64,000 nt of DNA from Phycisphaerae bacterium (GCA_030432595.1 JAUIGU010000005.1:1-64000); one strand, 5' to 3'; shown: positions 51,360 through 63,704, counted from the first letter of the stretch. The notes: generated by a model from the letters alone, not told the origin. Program-made: numbers and translations.

Positions 51360-51716
51360 TTGGCGACCGCGGAAACAGCCGACGTTGTTCCCGTGACCCG
51401 CCCGCGTGACACCCCGAACCGCGTGATCGGTGCCCCGCGCCGACGCGCGGTTTTCGTGTGGACATCGACCGCCCGGAGCGTCGCATTGGCCGGCGGATTG
51501 CTGTGCGGCCTGGCCGGGTGCCACTCGATCAACGGCCTGGCCGACGGCTTCGAGCGCGACGTGGACACGCTCGTCGCCCGCATCGACGCCTGGGGCGACG
51601 AACTCCTCCCGCCCGGCGGCGTCGGCCCGCAACGATACCAGCCCACCCACGTCGACCTGCCCGACCGCCCCTCGCGCTACGCCGGCCACACCCGCTTCGG
51701 GAAACCGCACCAGTGA
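51360..51716 (+). CDS. Putative small lipoprotein
   Basis: 118 aa if the TTG at 51360 is used; in-frame GTG codons nearer the signal peptide are alternatives and no Shine-Dalgarno decides. The hydrophobic stretch SVALAGGLLCGLAGC ends in a lipobox. HSINGLADGFERDVDTLVAR follows and faintly echoes the entericidin mature region. The rest is Pro-rich. It lies 42 bases after the entericidin gene. It is supported mainly by the lipobox and an open frame. Confidence 0.45.
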   Translation: MATAETADVVPVTRPRDTPNRVIGAPRRRAVFVWTSTARSVALAGGLLCGLAGCHSINGLADGFERDVDTLVARIDAWGDELLPPGGVGPQRYQPTHVDLPDRPSRYAGHTRFGKPHQ

Positions 51717-51814
51717 TCCACGCCCCGCCGTGCGGCGGGTGCCCGTCTCGACCGGCGAACCTCACACCCTGATGTGTCTGCGAAAGCGCGATCCGCGTCC
51801 GCTATCTTCCGGCC

Positions 51815-53266
51815 ATGTCTTTCATCACCGACGACTTCCTGCTCGACACCGATCCCGCCCGCCGGCTCTACCACGACCACGCCGCCGGCCGGCCCATCTA
51901 CGACTACCACTGCCACCTGCCCCCGCCCGACCTCGCGAACAACCGCACCTTCGACAACCTCTTCGAGGCCTGGCTCGAGGGCGACCACTACAAGTGGCGC
52001 GCGATGCGCGCCCACGGCGTCGAGGAGCGCTTCTGCACCGGCGACGCCGAGCCGATCGAGAAGTTCCGCGCCTACGCCCGCACCGTGCCCTACACCCTCG
52101 GCAACCCGCTGTACCACTGGACGCACCTCGAGCTCAAACGCTACTTCGGCATCGACACGCTGCTCAACGAAGACACCGCCGACGACATCTGGAACGAGGC
52201 GAGCCGGCAACTGCAGAACATGCCGGTCGGCGACATCCTGAAGAAGTTCGACGTCCGCCTCATCGGCACCACCGACGACCCGGCAGACAACCTCGAACAC
52301 CACCAGGCCCTTCAGGCCAAGCCGCTGGGCGACACCAAGATTGTCCCCGCCTTCCGGCCGGACAAGGCGTACTTCCTCCACGACCCCGCGGCGTGGAACG
52401 CCTACGTCGACAAACTCGGCGAAGCGGCCGGCGTGAAGATCAAACGCCTCGACGACCTGCTGGATGCGCTCAGCAAGCGGCACGCGTACTTCCACGAGAT
52501 GGGCTCGCGCCTCAGCGACCACGGGCTCGAGAATCTTCCCGACGTGGAATGCTCCGACGCCGACGCCCGCGACATCTTCGACCGCGCCCGCGGCAGCGCC
52601 GCCGCCGACACCGCCTCGGGCTGGGACGACGGATCGAGCGACATCTCGCCCCTGCACCAGCGCAAGTTCCTCGCCTACATGATGCTGTTCTTCGGCAAGC
52701 TCGACGCCCAGGCGGGCTGGACGAAACAACTCCACTTGGGGGCCATGCGAAACAACAACGGTTGGGCCAACGAGCACCTCGGCCCCGACACCGGGTTCGA
52801 CTCCATCGGCGACTTCCCCCAAGGCCCGGGCCTGAAGCGCTACCTCGGCACGCTCGCTAAGCGCGGCCACCTGCCCCAGACCGTGCTCTACAACCTCAAC
52901 CCGGCCGACAACCATTTGTTCGCAACCATGGCCGGCAACTTCAACCTCAACATCGGTGCGTCCCGCGAGGGCCGACCCGCAAAGATGCAGCACGGAAGCG
53001 CCTGGTGGTTCCTCGACCAGAAGGACGGCATGCGCGACCAGATGGGCACGCTCGCCAACCTGGGCCTGCTCCGCCACTTCGTCGGCATGCTCACCGACTC
53101 CCGCAGCTTCCTGAGCTACCCCCGCCACGAATACTTCCGCCGGACGCTCTGCGGCATGCTCGGGCAGCAGATGGAGGCCGGCGAACTGCCCGACGACTTC
53201 GACCTTGTCGGCTCGATGGTCGAGGGCATCTGCTACGGCAACGCGGAGGCGTATTTCGACATGTGA
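51815..53266 (+). CDS. uxaC: Glucuronate isomerase
   Basis: 483 aa. IYDYHCHLPPPDLANNRTF near residue 28 has the HxH metal ligands of the amidohydrolase fold. Typical UxaC blocks are LFEAWLEGDHYKWRAMRAHG, YTLGNPLYHWTHLELKRYFG, KFDVRLIGTTDDPADNLEHH, VVPAFRPDKAY-like and QLHLGAMRNNN...LGPDTGFDSIGD. It interconverts D-glucuronate and fructuronate (or galacturonate and tagaturonate), the first step in uronate use. No other uronate genes are adjacent, so it may serve polysaccharide degradation loci elsewhere. Confidence 0.93.
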   Translation: MSFITDDFLLDTDPARRLYHDHAAGRPIYDYHCHLPPPDLANNRTFDNLFEAWLEGDHYKWRAMRAHGVEERFCTGDAEPIEKFRAYARTVPYTLGNPLYHWTHLELKRYFGIDTLLNEDTADDIWNEASRQLQNMPVGDILKKFDVRLIGTTDDPADNLEHHQALQAKPLGDTKIVPAFRPDKAYFLHDPAAWNAYVDKLGEAAGVKIKRLDDLLDALSKRHAYFHEMGSRLSDHGLENLPDVECSDADARDIFDRARGSAAADTASGWDDGSSDISPLHQRKFLAYMMLFFGKLDAQAGWTKQLHLGAMRNNNGWANEHLGPDTGFDSIGDFPQGPGLKRYLGTLAKRGHLPQTVLYNLNPADNHLFATMAGNFNLNIGASREGRPAKMQHGSAWWFLDQKDGMRDQMGTLANLGLLRHFVGMLTDSRSFLSYPRHEYFRRTLCGMLGQQMEAGELPDDFDLVGSMVEGICYGNAEAYFDM

Positions 53267-53383
53267 CCTCGAATCCTCGCGGCCTTCTTGCATCAAGCCG
53301 GGAAATCCTGCAAAATGCCCGGCTCGGCGAACGGCCGAGCAGAACCCGTACCCCCGCCCGTATTCCCCAGGAACCCCCGACCC

Positions 53384-53563
53384 ATGGCGATCCGGATCAA
53401 AGCCCGTAACGGCGAGTCGGCCGAGCAGATGCTCCGCCGGTTCAAGAAGCTCTGCGAGAAGGAAGGTCTCACCAAGGACATCAAGAAGCGGGCCTACTAC
53501 GAGAAGCCCTCCGAGCGCAAGCAGCGCGCCCAGCGCAAGAGCGTCAAGCGGCAGGGCCCCTGA
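53384..53563 (+). CDS. rpsU: 30S ribosomal protein S21
   Basis: 59 aa from ATG 53384. IKARNGESAEQMLRRFKKLC, then EKEGLTKDIKKRAYYEKPSE with a basic KRKQRAQRKS-type tail, is the S21 pattern. It binds near the 3' end of 16S rRNA and helps initiation. It stands alone and is followed by a clear terminator. Confidence 0.92.
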   Translation: MAIRIKARNGESAEQMLRRFKKLCEKEGLTKDIKKRAYYEKPSERKQRAQRKSVKRQGP

Positions 53564-53602
53564 ACCCGTTCGCACGGACGGTTTCATTGATCTGAGCACA
53601 AG

Positions 53603-53627
53603 ACCGGCTGCCCCGGCGGCCGGTTTT
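53603..53627 (+). terminator. Rho-independent terminator of rpsU
   Basis: Stem ACCGGC-T-GCC / GGC-G-GCCGGT with a CC loop, followed by TTTTT. It begins 40 bases past the rpsU stop. Confidence 0.85.
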
Positions 53628-53885
53628 TAATGCGCGGCGGCGCATCTTCCGTTTGCAGCCGCAGTCCCACGGCCTGCGCGCCCCGTGCAGGCGAGCGACC
53701 CGGCGCGCCGCCCGTTGGACTGCGGCTGGAGAGTGTCGGCGCTTTCCCGTGTGGGTTCGAAGTTGCGGTGGCCCCGCTCGGCCTGCCGATGGTTATGCAA
53801 CTTGCGTTGGAGTGCGGAGTCTCTAGTCTGTTTTCCACATCCACGCAACCTTCGAATTGAATCACGCCATCGAGAGAACCCCGAC

Positions 53886-56474
<2,589 letters not shown>

Positions 56475-56534
56475 GCGCCGCCCCGCTCGGACGGCCGTGG
56501 AGGTTTGTCGATGGCCATCGCGTAGACTGACCGC

Positions 56535-56957
56535 ATGACCGAGACCGGCACGTTTACCACCCGCGCGGCCGCTTCGTCCGAAGCCGCCGGCGACGCCCAC
56601 GCCTTCGCCGTCGAGTCCGCACGCCTCATGGCCGACCTCAAGTGCGAGGACGTCGTCATCTTCGACGTGCGCGGCCTCAGCGAGGTGACCCACTTTGTCG
56701 TCATCGGCAGCGGCACCTCCGACCGGCAGATGAAGTCCGTCGCCGACGACCTCAAGGAACTCGGCGCCGAAACCGGCTTCCACCGCTACGGCAACGAACG
56801 CGACGAGGCGACGACGTGGGTCGTCGCCGACTTCGTCGAGGTCGTCGCCCACCTGTTCGAGCCCGGCACGCGGGCGCACTACGACCTGGAAATGATGTGG
56901 GGCGACGCGCCGAAGGTGGGTTGGCACCGCGGAACAACGGACGAGAATTCACCGTAG
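56535..56957 (+). CDS. rsfS: Ribosomal silencing factor RsfS
   Basis: 140 aa. LKCEDVVIFDVRGLSEVTHF, then VVIGSGTSDRQMKSVADDL and WVVADFVEVVAHLF with FEPGTRAHYDLEMMWGD, are the conserved blocks of the RsfS/Iojap family. It binds ribosomal protein L14 and keeps the subunits apart during starvation. An extra 20-residue N terminus is Ala/Thr-rich. Located 60 bases after hppA and 36 before thrC. Confidence 0.92.
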   Translation: MTETGTFTTRAAASSEAAGDAHAFAVESARLMADLKCEDVVIFDVRGLSEVTHFVVIGSGTSDRQMKSVADDLKELGAETGFHRYGNERDEATTWVVADFVEVVAHLFEPGTRAHYDLEMMWGDAPKVGWHRGTTDENSP

Positions 56958-56993
56958 CAGGCACGAACGCCCGCCCGACCGCGGAGAAGCGCG

Positions 56994-58412
56994 TTGCGAT
57001 ACATCAGCACGCGGGGTGACGCCCCCGCCCTGGAATTCGAGGACGTCCTGCTCGAGGGTCTGGCCCGCGACGGCGGGTTGTATGTGCCTCAAACCTGGCC
57101 GACCCTTTCACCCGACACCTTCGAAAACATCCGGGGCAAGCACTACGCCTCCGTCGCCTGTGACGTGATGTGGCCCTTCGTCGACGGCGCGATTGGTCGC
57201 GACGACTTCGAGCGCATCGTCTGCGGCGCGTACTCGAAATTCCGGCACCAGAGCGTCGCGCCGCTCGTGCAGATCGGGCCCAACCTCTGGGTCATGGAGC
57301 TCTTCCACGGCCCGACGCTGGCCTTCAAAGACGTCGCGATGCAGGTGCTCGGCGGGCTCTTCGACCACGTTCTCGCCAAACGCGATGCGCACCTCACCAT
57401 CGTCGGCGCGACCTCCGGCGACACCGGCAGCGCCGCCATCGAGGCCGTGCGCGGCAGCGATCGGGCCGACATCTTCATCATGCACCCCAAGGGCCGGACA
57501 AGCGATGTCCAGCGGAAGCAGATGACCACCGTCGACGCGCCCAACGTGCACAACCTCGCGGTCGAGGGCACGTTCGACGATTGCCAGGCGCTGCTCAAGG
57601 CGATGTTCAACGACGCCGCGTTCCGCGACCGCACGCACCTGTCCGGCGTCAACTCAATCAACTGGGCGCGGGTGTTGCCGCAGGCCGTGTACTACGTCGC
57701 CGCCGCCGCGTCGCTCGGGGCGCTCAACGGCGGCGCCGCGCCACGCTTCTGCGTGCCCACCGGCAACTTCGGCGACATCTACGCCGGCTACATCGCCCAA
57801 AAGCTCGGCCTGGCCGTCGAACGCCTGGTCGTCGCGTCCAACCAGAACGACATCCTCACCCGCGTCTTCCGCACCGGCGACCACACGCTCGGCGACGTCT
57901 ACGCCACCATGTCCCCCTCCATGGACATCCAGGTCAGCTCGAACTTCGAGCGCCTGCTCTTCGACGTCCTCGACCGCGACCCCCGCAAAGTGCAGGACCT
58001 CATGGGCAAGCTCAAGAGTGACCGCACGTTCAAACTCGACGCTGACACCGTTGCGAAGCTCGCCGAAACCTTCAGCGCCCACCGCGTGGACGAATCCGAA
58101 ACCCTCGACACCATCCGCAAGGTCTATAAGCAGACCGGCTACCTCATCGACCCGCATACCGCCGTGGGCGTCGCCGCCGCGTGGCACGAGATGAACGCGA
58201 CCGACGCCGCCGCCCCGATGGTCGTGCTTTCGACGGCTCACCCCGCGAAGTTCCCCGACGCCGTCGAGAAGGCCACGGGCGTCCGCCCGCCGCTCCCGGA
58301 CTTCCTCGCCGACCTGTACGAGCGCGAGGAACGTTTCGACGTGGTCGAAAACGATTTGACGTCAGTCCAGCGCACGATCGAATACGCGATTCAAGCCAAT
58401 AATCCACGGTAA
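56994..58412 (+). CDS. thrC: Threonine synthase
   Basis: 472 aa from TTG 56994 with GGAG about 9 bases upstream. MRYISTRG is the characteristic N terminus. MELFHGPTLAFKDVAMQ holds the PLP Lys. IVGATSGDTGSAAIEAV and FCVPTGNFGDIYAGYIA are the phosphate- and cofactor-binding loops. It makes threonine from O-phosphohomoserine. The length fits the class found in many proteobacteria and fungi. A copy of the dispersed palindromic repeat follows. Confidence 0.95.
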   Translation: MRYISTRGDAPALEFEDVLLEGLARDGGLYVPQTWPTLSPDTFENIRGKHYASVACDVMWPFVDGAIGRDDFERIVCGAYSKFRHQSVAPLVQIGPNLWVMELFHGPTLAFKDVAMQVLGGLFDHVLAKRDAHLTIVGATSGDTGSAAIEAVRGSDRADIFIMHPKGRTSDVQRKQMTTVDAPNVHNLAVEGTFDDCQALLKAMFNDAAFRDRTHLSGVNSINWARVLPQAVYYVAAAASLGALNGGAAPRFCVPTGNFGDIYAGYIAQKLGLAVERLVVASNQNDILTRVFRTGDHTLGDVYATMSPSMDIQVSSNFERLLFDVLDRDPRKVQDLMGKLKSDRTFKLDADTVAKLAETFSAHRVDESETLDTIRKVYKQTGYLIDPHTAVGVAAAWHEMNATDAAAPMVVLSTAHPAKFPDAVEKATGVRPPLPDFLADLYEREERFDVVENDLTSVQRTIEYAIQANNPR

Positions 58413-58430
58413 TCAGTGCCAGATTGAGTG

Positions 58431-58527
58431 TGCATTGCGAGATGAATGCTTTTTAACTGCGACGCACCGCGTCGCTGTTTAATCGTCAATCATCGGTGGC
58501 ATCTGCGACGCGGTGCGTCGCAGCTAA
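58431..58527. repeat. Dispersed palindromic repeat, copy B
   Basis: Located between the convergent thrC and M3 peptidase genes. AACTGCGACGC and the terminal GCGTCGCAGCTAA flank GTCAATCATCGGTGGCAT. Its last 43 bases match copy A (46725-46816) at 41 positions. The left side matches more loosely. Confidence 0.8.
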
Positions 58528-58599
58528 CAGACAAAAAGGCCTGCGGCTGCGCTTGAATCTGCTGATCTTGAATCTGAGTTGGCTTGCGATCTTCCGCGG

Positions 58600-60333
58600 T
58601 CACTCCGGCAACTTCGCAAGCTCCTCCATCACCGCCGCGATCAGCGGCTCCAGCGTGCTCCGCGTGAAATCGAACCGCAGCCCCGCCGCCTCGAAAAGTT
58701 CGGGCAGCGTGCGCGTCCCGCCCAGCGTGAGCGCTTCCTGGTACTGCCGCAGCGCCTGCTTGGCGTCCTGCTGGTAGTTCTGCCAGAGCTGGAGCGCGCC
58801 CAGTTGCGCGATTCCGTACTCGACGTAGTAGAACGGGTGGTGGAACAGGTGCAGCTGCGCGTGCCAGCGCGCGTCGAACGCCCCTTCGTGTCCCGACCAG
58901 TCCACGGCGTCCGAGCCGTACCGGCCGAAGATCTCGCGCCACTTGCCGGTGCGCTCTTCCGTGGTGTGGCCCGGGTGCGTATAGATCCAGTGCTGGAACG
59001 CGTCGATGGTCGCCATCCACGGGAAGAACCGCACGATGCCTTCGAGCTGTTTGCGTTTCGCCCGCGCGGCCTTCGCCTCGCCGTCCGGGCCGTCGTAGAA
59101 CACGCCGTAGTGGTCGCACGCCAGCAGCTCCATGCCCATCGACGCGACTTCGCAGAACTCCAGCGGCGCGTGGTGCAGGAACACCAACGGCTCCACCGCC
59201 GCCGCCCACTGGTAGTGGAACGCGTGCCCGCCCTCGTGCAGCATCGTGTCCACGTCCCGCTGCACGCCCGCCGCGTTCATGAAGATGAACGGCTCGCGCA
59301 CGTCCGTCAGCGACGACTGGAACCCGCCGGCCCGCTTGCCCTTCCGGCTCTTGAGGTCGAGGTTCCGCCCGTCCTTGAGCTTGGCGAACTGCTCGGCCAG
59401 CAGCGGGCTGACCTTCGCGAACGTCGCCCGGCTGCCGTCGATCAGCGCCGCCGGGTCTTCCGCGTCGAACGGCCGCAGCGGGTCCCGGCCCTTCAAATCC
59501 ACCGAGCCGTCCCACGGCCGGAGCGCATCGACACCGAGCGCCTCACGCCGCTGCTCGTCCAGCTTCTGCACGCGCGGCACGCACACCTGCTCGATCGCGT
59601 CGTCGAAATCCAGGCAATCCTGCGGCGTGTAGTCGAACCGCTCCATCGCCTTCCACGTGTACGCCCGGAAGTCGGGCAGGTCCGCGTTGCCGGCGATCTT
59701 CCCACGCAGGGCGATCATGGCGTTGAAGACCTCGTCGATCTTGTCGCGGTCTTCGAGCCGGCGGTTGACGGACATCGTCCATGTTTCCTGCCGCACCGAG
59801 CGGTCCGTCTCTTCCTGGAACCGCGCGAGCTGCTGCAGGGTGTACGACTCGCCCTGGTAGTCGATCAGCATCGCGCCGTTGAGCTTGTCATAGGTCACCG
59901 TGTGCTTGGACAACTCGGTGAACAGCGGGATGTTCGCGTCGCGGTAGATCTCGACGTCCGCCTGCCACGAGCGCCCGATCATGCGGTAACGCTGGTCGCC
60001 CGCTTCGAGCGCCGCCCGGCCCGGGGCTTCGAGGTACTTGCGCGAGAGCTTGTCGCCGTACGGCGAGATCGCGGGCACCACCGTCTCGACCCAGTGCAGG
60101 AACGCCTTTTCGATGGCCTCGTCCTCGGTGTGGCAGGCCTTGTCGATGTGCCGGCGGGCGCTGTACCCACGCACCACGCTCGCCAGCTCGGAGTAATCGA
60201 GCAGCCATTGGCCCAGCGCATTAGCGTCGGGCAGGTCGCGCTCGAGCAGGCGCTCGTACTGCGGGATCAATTCGTCGAGCTTCGACGGGTCGAGTGAATC
60301 AGGCACAAAACCGCGGGTCGTGGCTTGGGACAT
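58600..60333 (-). CDS. M3 family oligoendopeptidase (PepF-like)
   Basis: 577 aa. MLHEGGHAFHYQWA near residue 370 is the HExxH zinc motif, and LEFCEVASMGMELL about 25 residues later supplies the third ligand Glu. SRKGKRAGGFQSSL and the C-terminal FYYVEYGIAQLGALQLW block are typical of M3B oligoendopeptidases. There is no signal peptide, so it is cytoplasmic and degrades short peptides. It is transcribed as a single gene. Confidence 0.92.
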   Translation of the reverse strand: MSQATTRGFVPDSLDPSKLDELIPQYERLLERDLPDANALGQWLLDYSELASVVRGYSARRHIDKACHTEDEAIEKAFLHWVETVVPAISPYGDKLSRKYLEAPGRAALEAGDQRYRMIGRSWQADVEIYRDANIPLFTELSKHTVTYDKLNGAMLIDYQGESYTLQQLARFQEETDRSVRQETWTMSVNRRLEDRDKIDEVFNAMIALRGKIAGNADLPDFRAYTWKAMERFDYTPQDCLDFDDAIEQVCVPRVQKLDEQRREALGVDALRPWDGSVDLKGRDPLRPFDAEDPAALIDGSRATFAKVSPLLAEQFAKLKDGRNLDLKSRKGKRAGGFQSSLTDVREPFIFMNAAGVQRDVDTMLHEGGHAFHYQWAAAVEPLVFLHHAPLEFCEVASMGMELLACDHYGVFYDGPDGEAKAARAKRKQLEGIVRFFPWMATIDAFQHWIYTHPGHTTEERTGKWREIFGRYGSDAVDWSGHEGAFDARWHAQLHLFHHPFYYVEYGIAQLGALQLWQNYQQDAKQALRQYQEALTLGGTRTLPELFEAAGLRFDFTRSTLEPLIAAVMEELAKLPE

Positions 60334-60396
60334 GGGCGGATCATAGAACGAACGGCCGTTCGACGTGATTCGCTCCGCGCTTGAGCGGTGGAGGTT

Positions 60397-61374
60397 TTAT
60401 GCGCCCAGCGCCAACTGATCCGCGATCACCCGGTCCACGATCTGGTTGTACTTCTCGTTGCGCGGTTTCTGGTCGGCCTCGTCGTTGTTCGCGGCGACGG
60501 CCCGCATGAACTCGTCCAGCGTCGTGTCGCATTGGAAGTCGCCCACGACCGACTTGATCTTGCTGTTGTCGAAGATCGCGCACCAGGTCTTGTCGCCCAG
60601 CAGCGGGCCGGACCAATCGGGGTTGTAGCGCACGAGCGTGTCGGTCGCGACGTGGACGATCTCCAGGTCCTCGACGCCGATCGCGCGGGCCATGGCCTTG
60701 TAGATCTCGTTCCACATATAGTAGTTGTCGGAGGTGAGGTGGAAGTCCTCGTTGAGCGCGCCGTCATTGCCCAGCAGCTTGACGAACGGCGGCGCAAAGT
60801 CGCGCGACAGCGTGATCGTCCACAGGCTCGTGCCGTCGCCGTGCAGGAGCGCCGGCTTGCCCGCCCGCATGCGCTGCACGACCTCGTCGCTCTCGCCCAT
60901 CGCGGTCGTCCATTTGTCCCGGCTCGTGTGGCTGGGCCGGACGATCGTGTACGGCAGGGCGGTCTGACTCTCCAGCAGCTTCTCCATCTCCGCCTTCGCC
61001 CGGCTGTAGCCCCAGTACGGGTTGATCAGCGGCGTCTCTTCGGTGATCACGTGGTGCGTGGGCTTCTTCTGGTACGCCGACGCCGAGCTGATGAAGACGT
61101 ACTGGTCGCAGTGCCCGGCGAACAGGCCGATGTCGCGTTTGATCTCGTCCGGCGAGAACAGGTGGAACTGGCACACGGCGTCAAAGCCGTGCTCGGCGAG
61201 CTTGAAGTAGGTGTCGTCGTCGTGGATGTCGCCCGCCAGGTGCGTGATCGCGTCGGGCAGCCCGGCGTTGTGGTGGCCGCGGTTGTAGACGTAGACGTCG
61301 TGCCCGGCTTTCACGCTCTCGTGGATGCAGTCGAAGCTGATCTGCCCGGTGCCGCCGATGTAGAGGACTTTCAT
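60397..61374 (-). CDS. NAD-dependent epimerase/dehydratase (extended SDR)
   Basis: 325 aa from ATG 61374. MKVLYIGGTGQISFDCIHES has a TGxxGxxG-like Rossmann loop (GGTGQIS). DVYVYNRG binds the ribose. YVFISSASAYQ and the catalytic YxxxK in YWGYSRAKAEME are present, with VRPSHTS after. The overall pattern resembles the CsrB/IsnR-type atypical SDR proteins that act on nucleotide sugars. The substrate is unknown. It is divergent from the secreted metalloprotease-like gene, with 218 bases between. Confidence 0.85.
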   Translation of the reverse strand: MKVLYIGGTGQISFDCIHESVKAGHDVYVYNRGHHNAGLPDAITHLAGDIHDDDTYFKLAEHGFDAVCQFHLFSPDEIKRDIGLFAGHCDQYVFISSASAYQKKPTHHVITEETPLINPYWGYSRAKAEMEKLLESQTALPYTIVRPSHTSRDKWTTAMGESDEVVQRMRAGKPALLHGDGTSLWTITLSRDFAPPFVKLLGNDGALNEDFHLTSDNYYMWNEIYKAMARAIGVEDLEIVHVATDTLVRYNPDWSGPLLGDKTWCAIFDNSKIKSVVGDFQCDTTLDEFMRAVAANNDEADQKPRNEKYNQIVDRVIADQLALGA

Positions 61375-61592
61375 GGCGGGAGGATAGCCCAAACCGGGCG
61401 GATTCACTTGTTGGCACAAACAAAAGACCGCCCGCCGCCTGAACGCGCCCGGGAGGGTTGTACGCCGCGTGCTTATCGGCCCGGCGTTTGGAGGGCGCTG
61501 CGCGTCGTGCGGGCTGCGCCGCTTATATCGCCGCCCCCGCGCGTCGATGCCCCCGGTGAGACACGCCCACGCCGGGCGTCGGAGGCTTCGAC

Positions 61593-62585
61593 ATGCGACG
61601 CGTGCTGTTTGTGCTGGTGTTCGTGCTGGTGACGCTGGGGCTGACCCGCCCGCTGGGCGCCATCACCATCAACCTGACCTACGTCCAGCCCGGCGAGGCG
61701 TTCGGCTTCTCGCCGACGCAGTTCGCCACGAACGGGCCGGGGGCCAACGCCCGCGGCGGCGGCAACATCCAGGACATCATGGACGTCGCCGCCAACGTCT
61801 GGGAGAACATCCTCCCCGGCGAGTTCACCGTCGATATCGAGTACGGCTGGCAGAACATCGGCGGCAGCCACGACATCGGTCGGCACGTCGGACGCGGCGT
61901 CCGCATCAGCAACAACGTCACCCGCAACAAGGGTGCCTGGATCATGTTCGATCCCGGCTACCGCAACTGGTTCCTCGACCGCACGCCCTACGACGACAAG
62001 GAGTACGGCAGCGTCCGCGAGAACAGCGGCACCTACGACGGCAAGACCATCAACGACGAACGCCGCTTCACCAACCCCAACACCTCCGACGCCGGCGGCA
62101 TGGACCTGCTCACCCTCGCCATGCACGAGATCGGCCACGCGCTGGGCCTGACCACTTCGAATCTCGCCGACTACCGCTACGACACCAAACGCGGCGTCGA
62201 CGACGGCGTGCGCATCGCGACCGGCCTGCCCGGGGCGGGCATCACTGTCGACCTCCACGGCACGCACCCCGAGGGCATCGACACGCTGCTGATGGCTCAC
62301 CTGCTCCACGACGGGCAGCGCGTGTTCCCCTCGGTGCTGGACATCGCGACGATCGCGACGGTCTCGCGCTACGACCAGGTCCAGACGTCGTTCGAGGCCC
62401 TCCGCGCCGCGACCCGCAACCCGCGCAACGAGATCTTCAAGTCCCTCGTGCAGTTGCCCGGCGGCGGCACCCAGCAGATCGACCTGGGCGACATCCAGGT
62501 GCTGCCCGAACCGAGCGTGGCTACGGCCCTGGCGGCGCTGGTCGGGGTTCTGGGCGTGGCCCGCCCGCGTCGACGGGTGTCTTGA
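61593..62585 (+). CDS. Secreted matrixin-like metalloprotease with PEP-CTERM anchor
   Basis: 330 aa from ATG 61593 with GGAGG 8 bases upstream. A signal peptide (VLFVLVFVLVTLGLTRPLGA) precedes a compact domain with LLTLAMHEIGHALGLTTSN near residue 178. This is the HExxHxxG zinc motif without the usual third His. The C terminus is VLPEPSVATALAALVGVLGV then RPRRR, a PEP-CTERM signal. It is probably processed by an exosortase. It is a short relative of the large metalloprotease-like protein at 11.9-15.0 kb, without the beta-repeats or dockerin pair. Confidence 0.8.
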   Translation: MRRVLFVLVFVLVTLGLTRPLGAITINLTYVQPGEAFGFSPTQFATNGPGANARGGGNIQDIMDVAANVWENILPGEFTVDIEYGWQNIGGSHDIGRHVGRGVRISNNVTRNKGAWIMFDPGYRNWFLDRTPYDDKEYGSVRENSGTYDGKTINDERRFTNPNTSDAGGMDLLTLAMHEIGHALGLTTSNLADYRYDTKRGVDDGVRIATGLPGAGITVDLHGTHPEGIDTLLMAHLLHDGQRVFPSVLDIATIATVSRYDQVQTSFEALRAATRNPRNEIFKSLVQLPGGGTQQIDLGDIQVLPEPSVATALAALVGVLGVARPRRRVS

Positions 62586-62817
62586 CCATATTTTTGTTGC
62601 AAATCTCTTTAAAATAGAATATTACGATAAATGATGTGCCGATTTTGATGTCTTGGTCGATCGATCGGCTCAGATCATGTCCCGACTCGGTTCCGGCGAA
62701 TCAGGGATTATACCTAAGCCATTTCTCCCTAGTTGATTTGCTTCTCTCGTTTCGCTATTCTGCTGATACTGGCGGAAGAAGATTTATCGATTCACTTGCT
62801 AGGGGAGAGAACGATTC

Positions 62818-63639
62818 ATGAACTCGCTGAAATCCACATCGCGGTTTTTATCGGCAGGGGCGGCGTTGCTCGTCGGTGCGAGCGCGGCGAACGCCGTAGT
62901 CATCGACTTCGAAACCGAAGACGACTTCGTCACCCCGCTGATCAACGGCCAAATCGTGGACGCCGCGTATGACGCGGTGGACACCGAATTCGGCAACCTG
63001 ATCACCGTGTCCTCGACGCGGGCCAACGCGCTGGGCAACCTCGGCGCGACCATCTTCGACTCCGACGCCGCGGACCAACTGCCCAACACGCAGGACCCCG
63101 ACCTGCTCGTCGGCACCGGCAACATCCTCATCCTCCAGAACGACGAGAGCCCCGCGACCTCGGTCGATGCGACCTACGGCCTCGTCTACGACTTCCCCAA
63201 CGATGAAGACGACGGTGCCGACCGCGGCAGCCTCGTCATCACCTTCCTCACGCCGTCGGAACTTCGCTCCGTCGATCTGGTCGATGTCAACGGCGGCGTC
63301 GAGTTCGACGTGATCCTCACCGACGTCAACAACCTCACCCGCACCTACTCGGCCGGCCCGAAGTGGACCACCGACGTCACCGTCAACCCCACCGGCTACA
63401 AGACTCTCGACCTGACCACCCTGGCCGACCAGCCGGGTGAGCCGCTCGCCACCGGTGGCCCGGCCACCGCCGTGGAAGACGCCGGCTACGACCCGTTCAA
63501 CGTGGTCAGTCTCGAAGTCGTCATCGGCGGCTCCCGGCCCTCCGGCGGCATCGACAACATCGTCTTCGTCCCCGAGCCCGCCACCGCCGCCCTGGCCGGT
63601 CTGGCCACCGTGCTCGTCGCCGGCCGTCGTCGCCGCTGA
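62818..63639 (+). CDS. PEP-CTERM sorting domain protein
   Basis: 273 aa from ATG 62818 with GGGGAGAG about 8 bases upstream. A signal peptide (RFLSAGAALLVGASAANA) is followed by VVIDFETEDDF, a beta-rich lectin- or CBM-like region with many Asp, and the C-terminal VPEPATAALAGLATVLVAG with RRRR. No enzyme motif was seen. The 232-base leader is AT-rich compared with the rest of the window and likely carries its promoter. A strong terminator follows, so it is a single-gene unit. Confidence 0.85.
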   Translation: MNSLKSTSRFLSAGAALLVGASAANAVVIDFETEDDFVTPLINGQIVDAAYDAVDTEFGNLITVSSTRANALGNLGATIFDSDAADQLPNTQDPDLLVGTGNILILQNDESPATSVDATYGLVYDFPNDEDDGADRGSLVITFLTPSELRSVDLVDVNGGVEFDVILTDVNNLTRTYSAGPKWTTDVTVNPTGYKTLDLTTLADQPGEPLATGGPATAVEDAGYDPFNVVSLEVVIGGSRPSGGIDNIVFVPEPATAALAGLATVLVAGRRRR

Positions 63640-63672
63640 AGTCCGGCAACGATCTTTCGCGAAACCCTCACG

Positions 63673-63703
63673 ACCCCGCTCTTCCGGAGCGGGGTTGTTT
63701 TTT
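63673..63703 (+). terminator. Rho-independent terminator of the PEP-CTERM gene
   Basis: Stem ACCCCGCTC / GAGCGGGGT with loop TTCCG, followed by TGTTTTTTG. It begins 33 bases after the stop. Confidence 0.9.
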
Positions 63704-63704
63704 G

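Noticed and set aside
58579-60297. A 572-codon open frame opposite the M3 peptidase
   Set aside because: The minus-strand frame carries the HExxH zinc motif; the plus-strand translation shows no domain.
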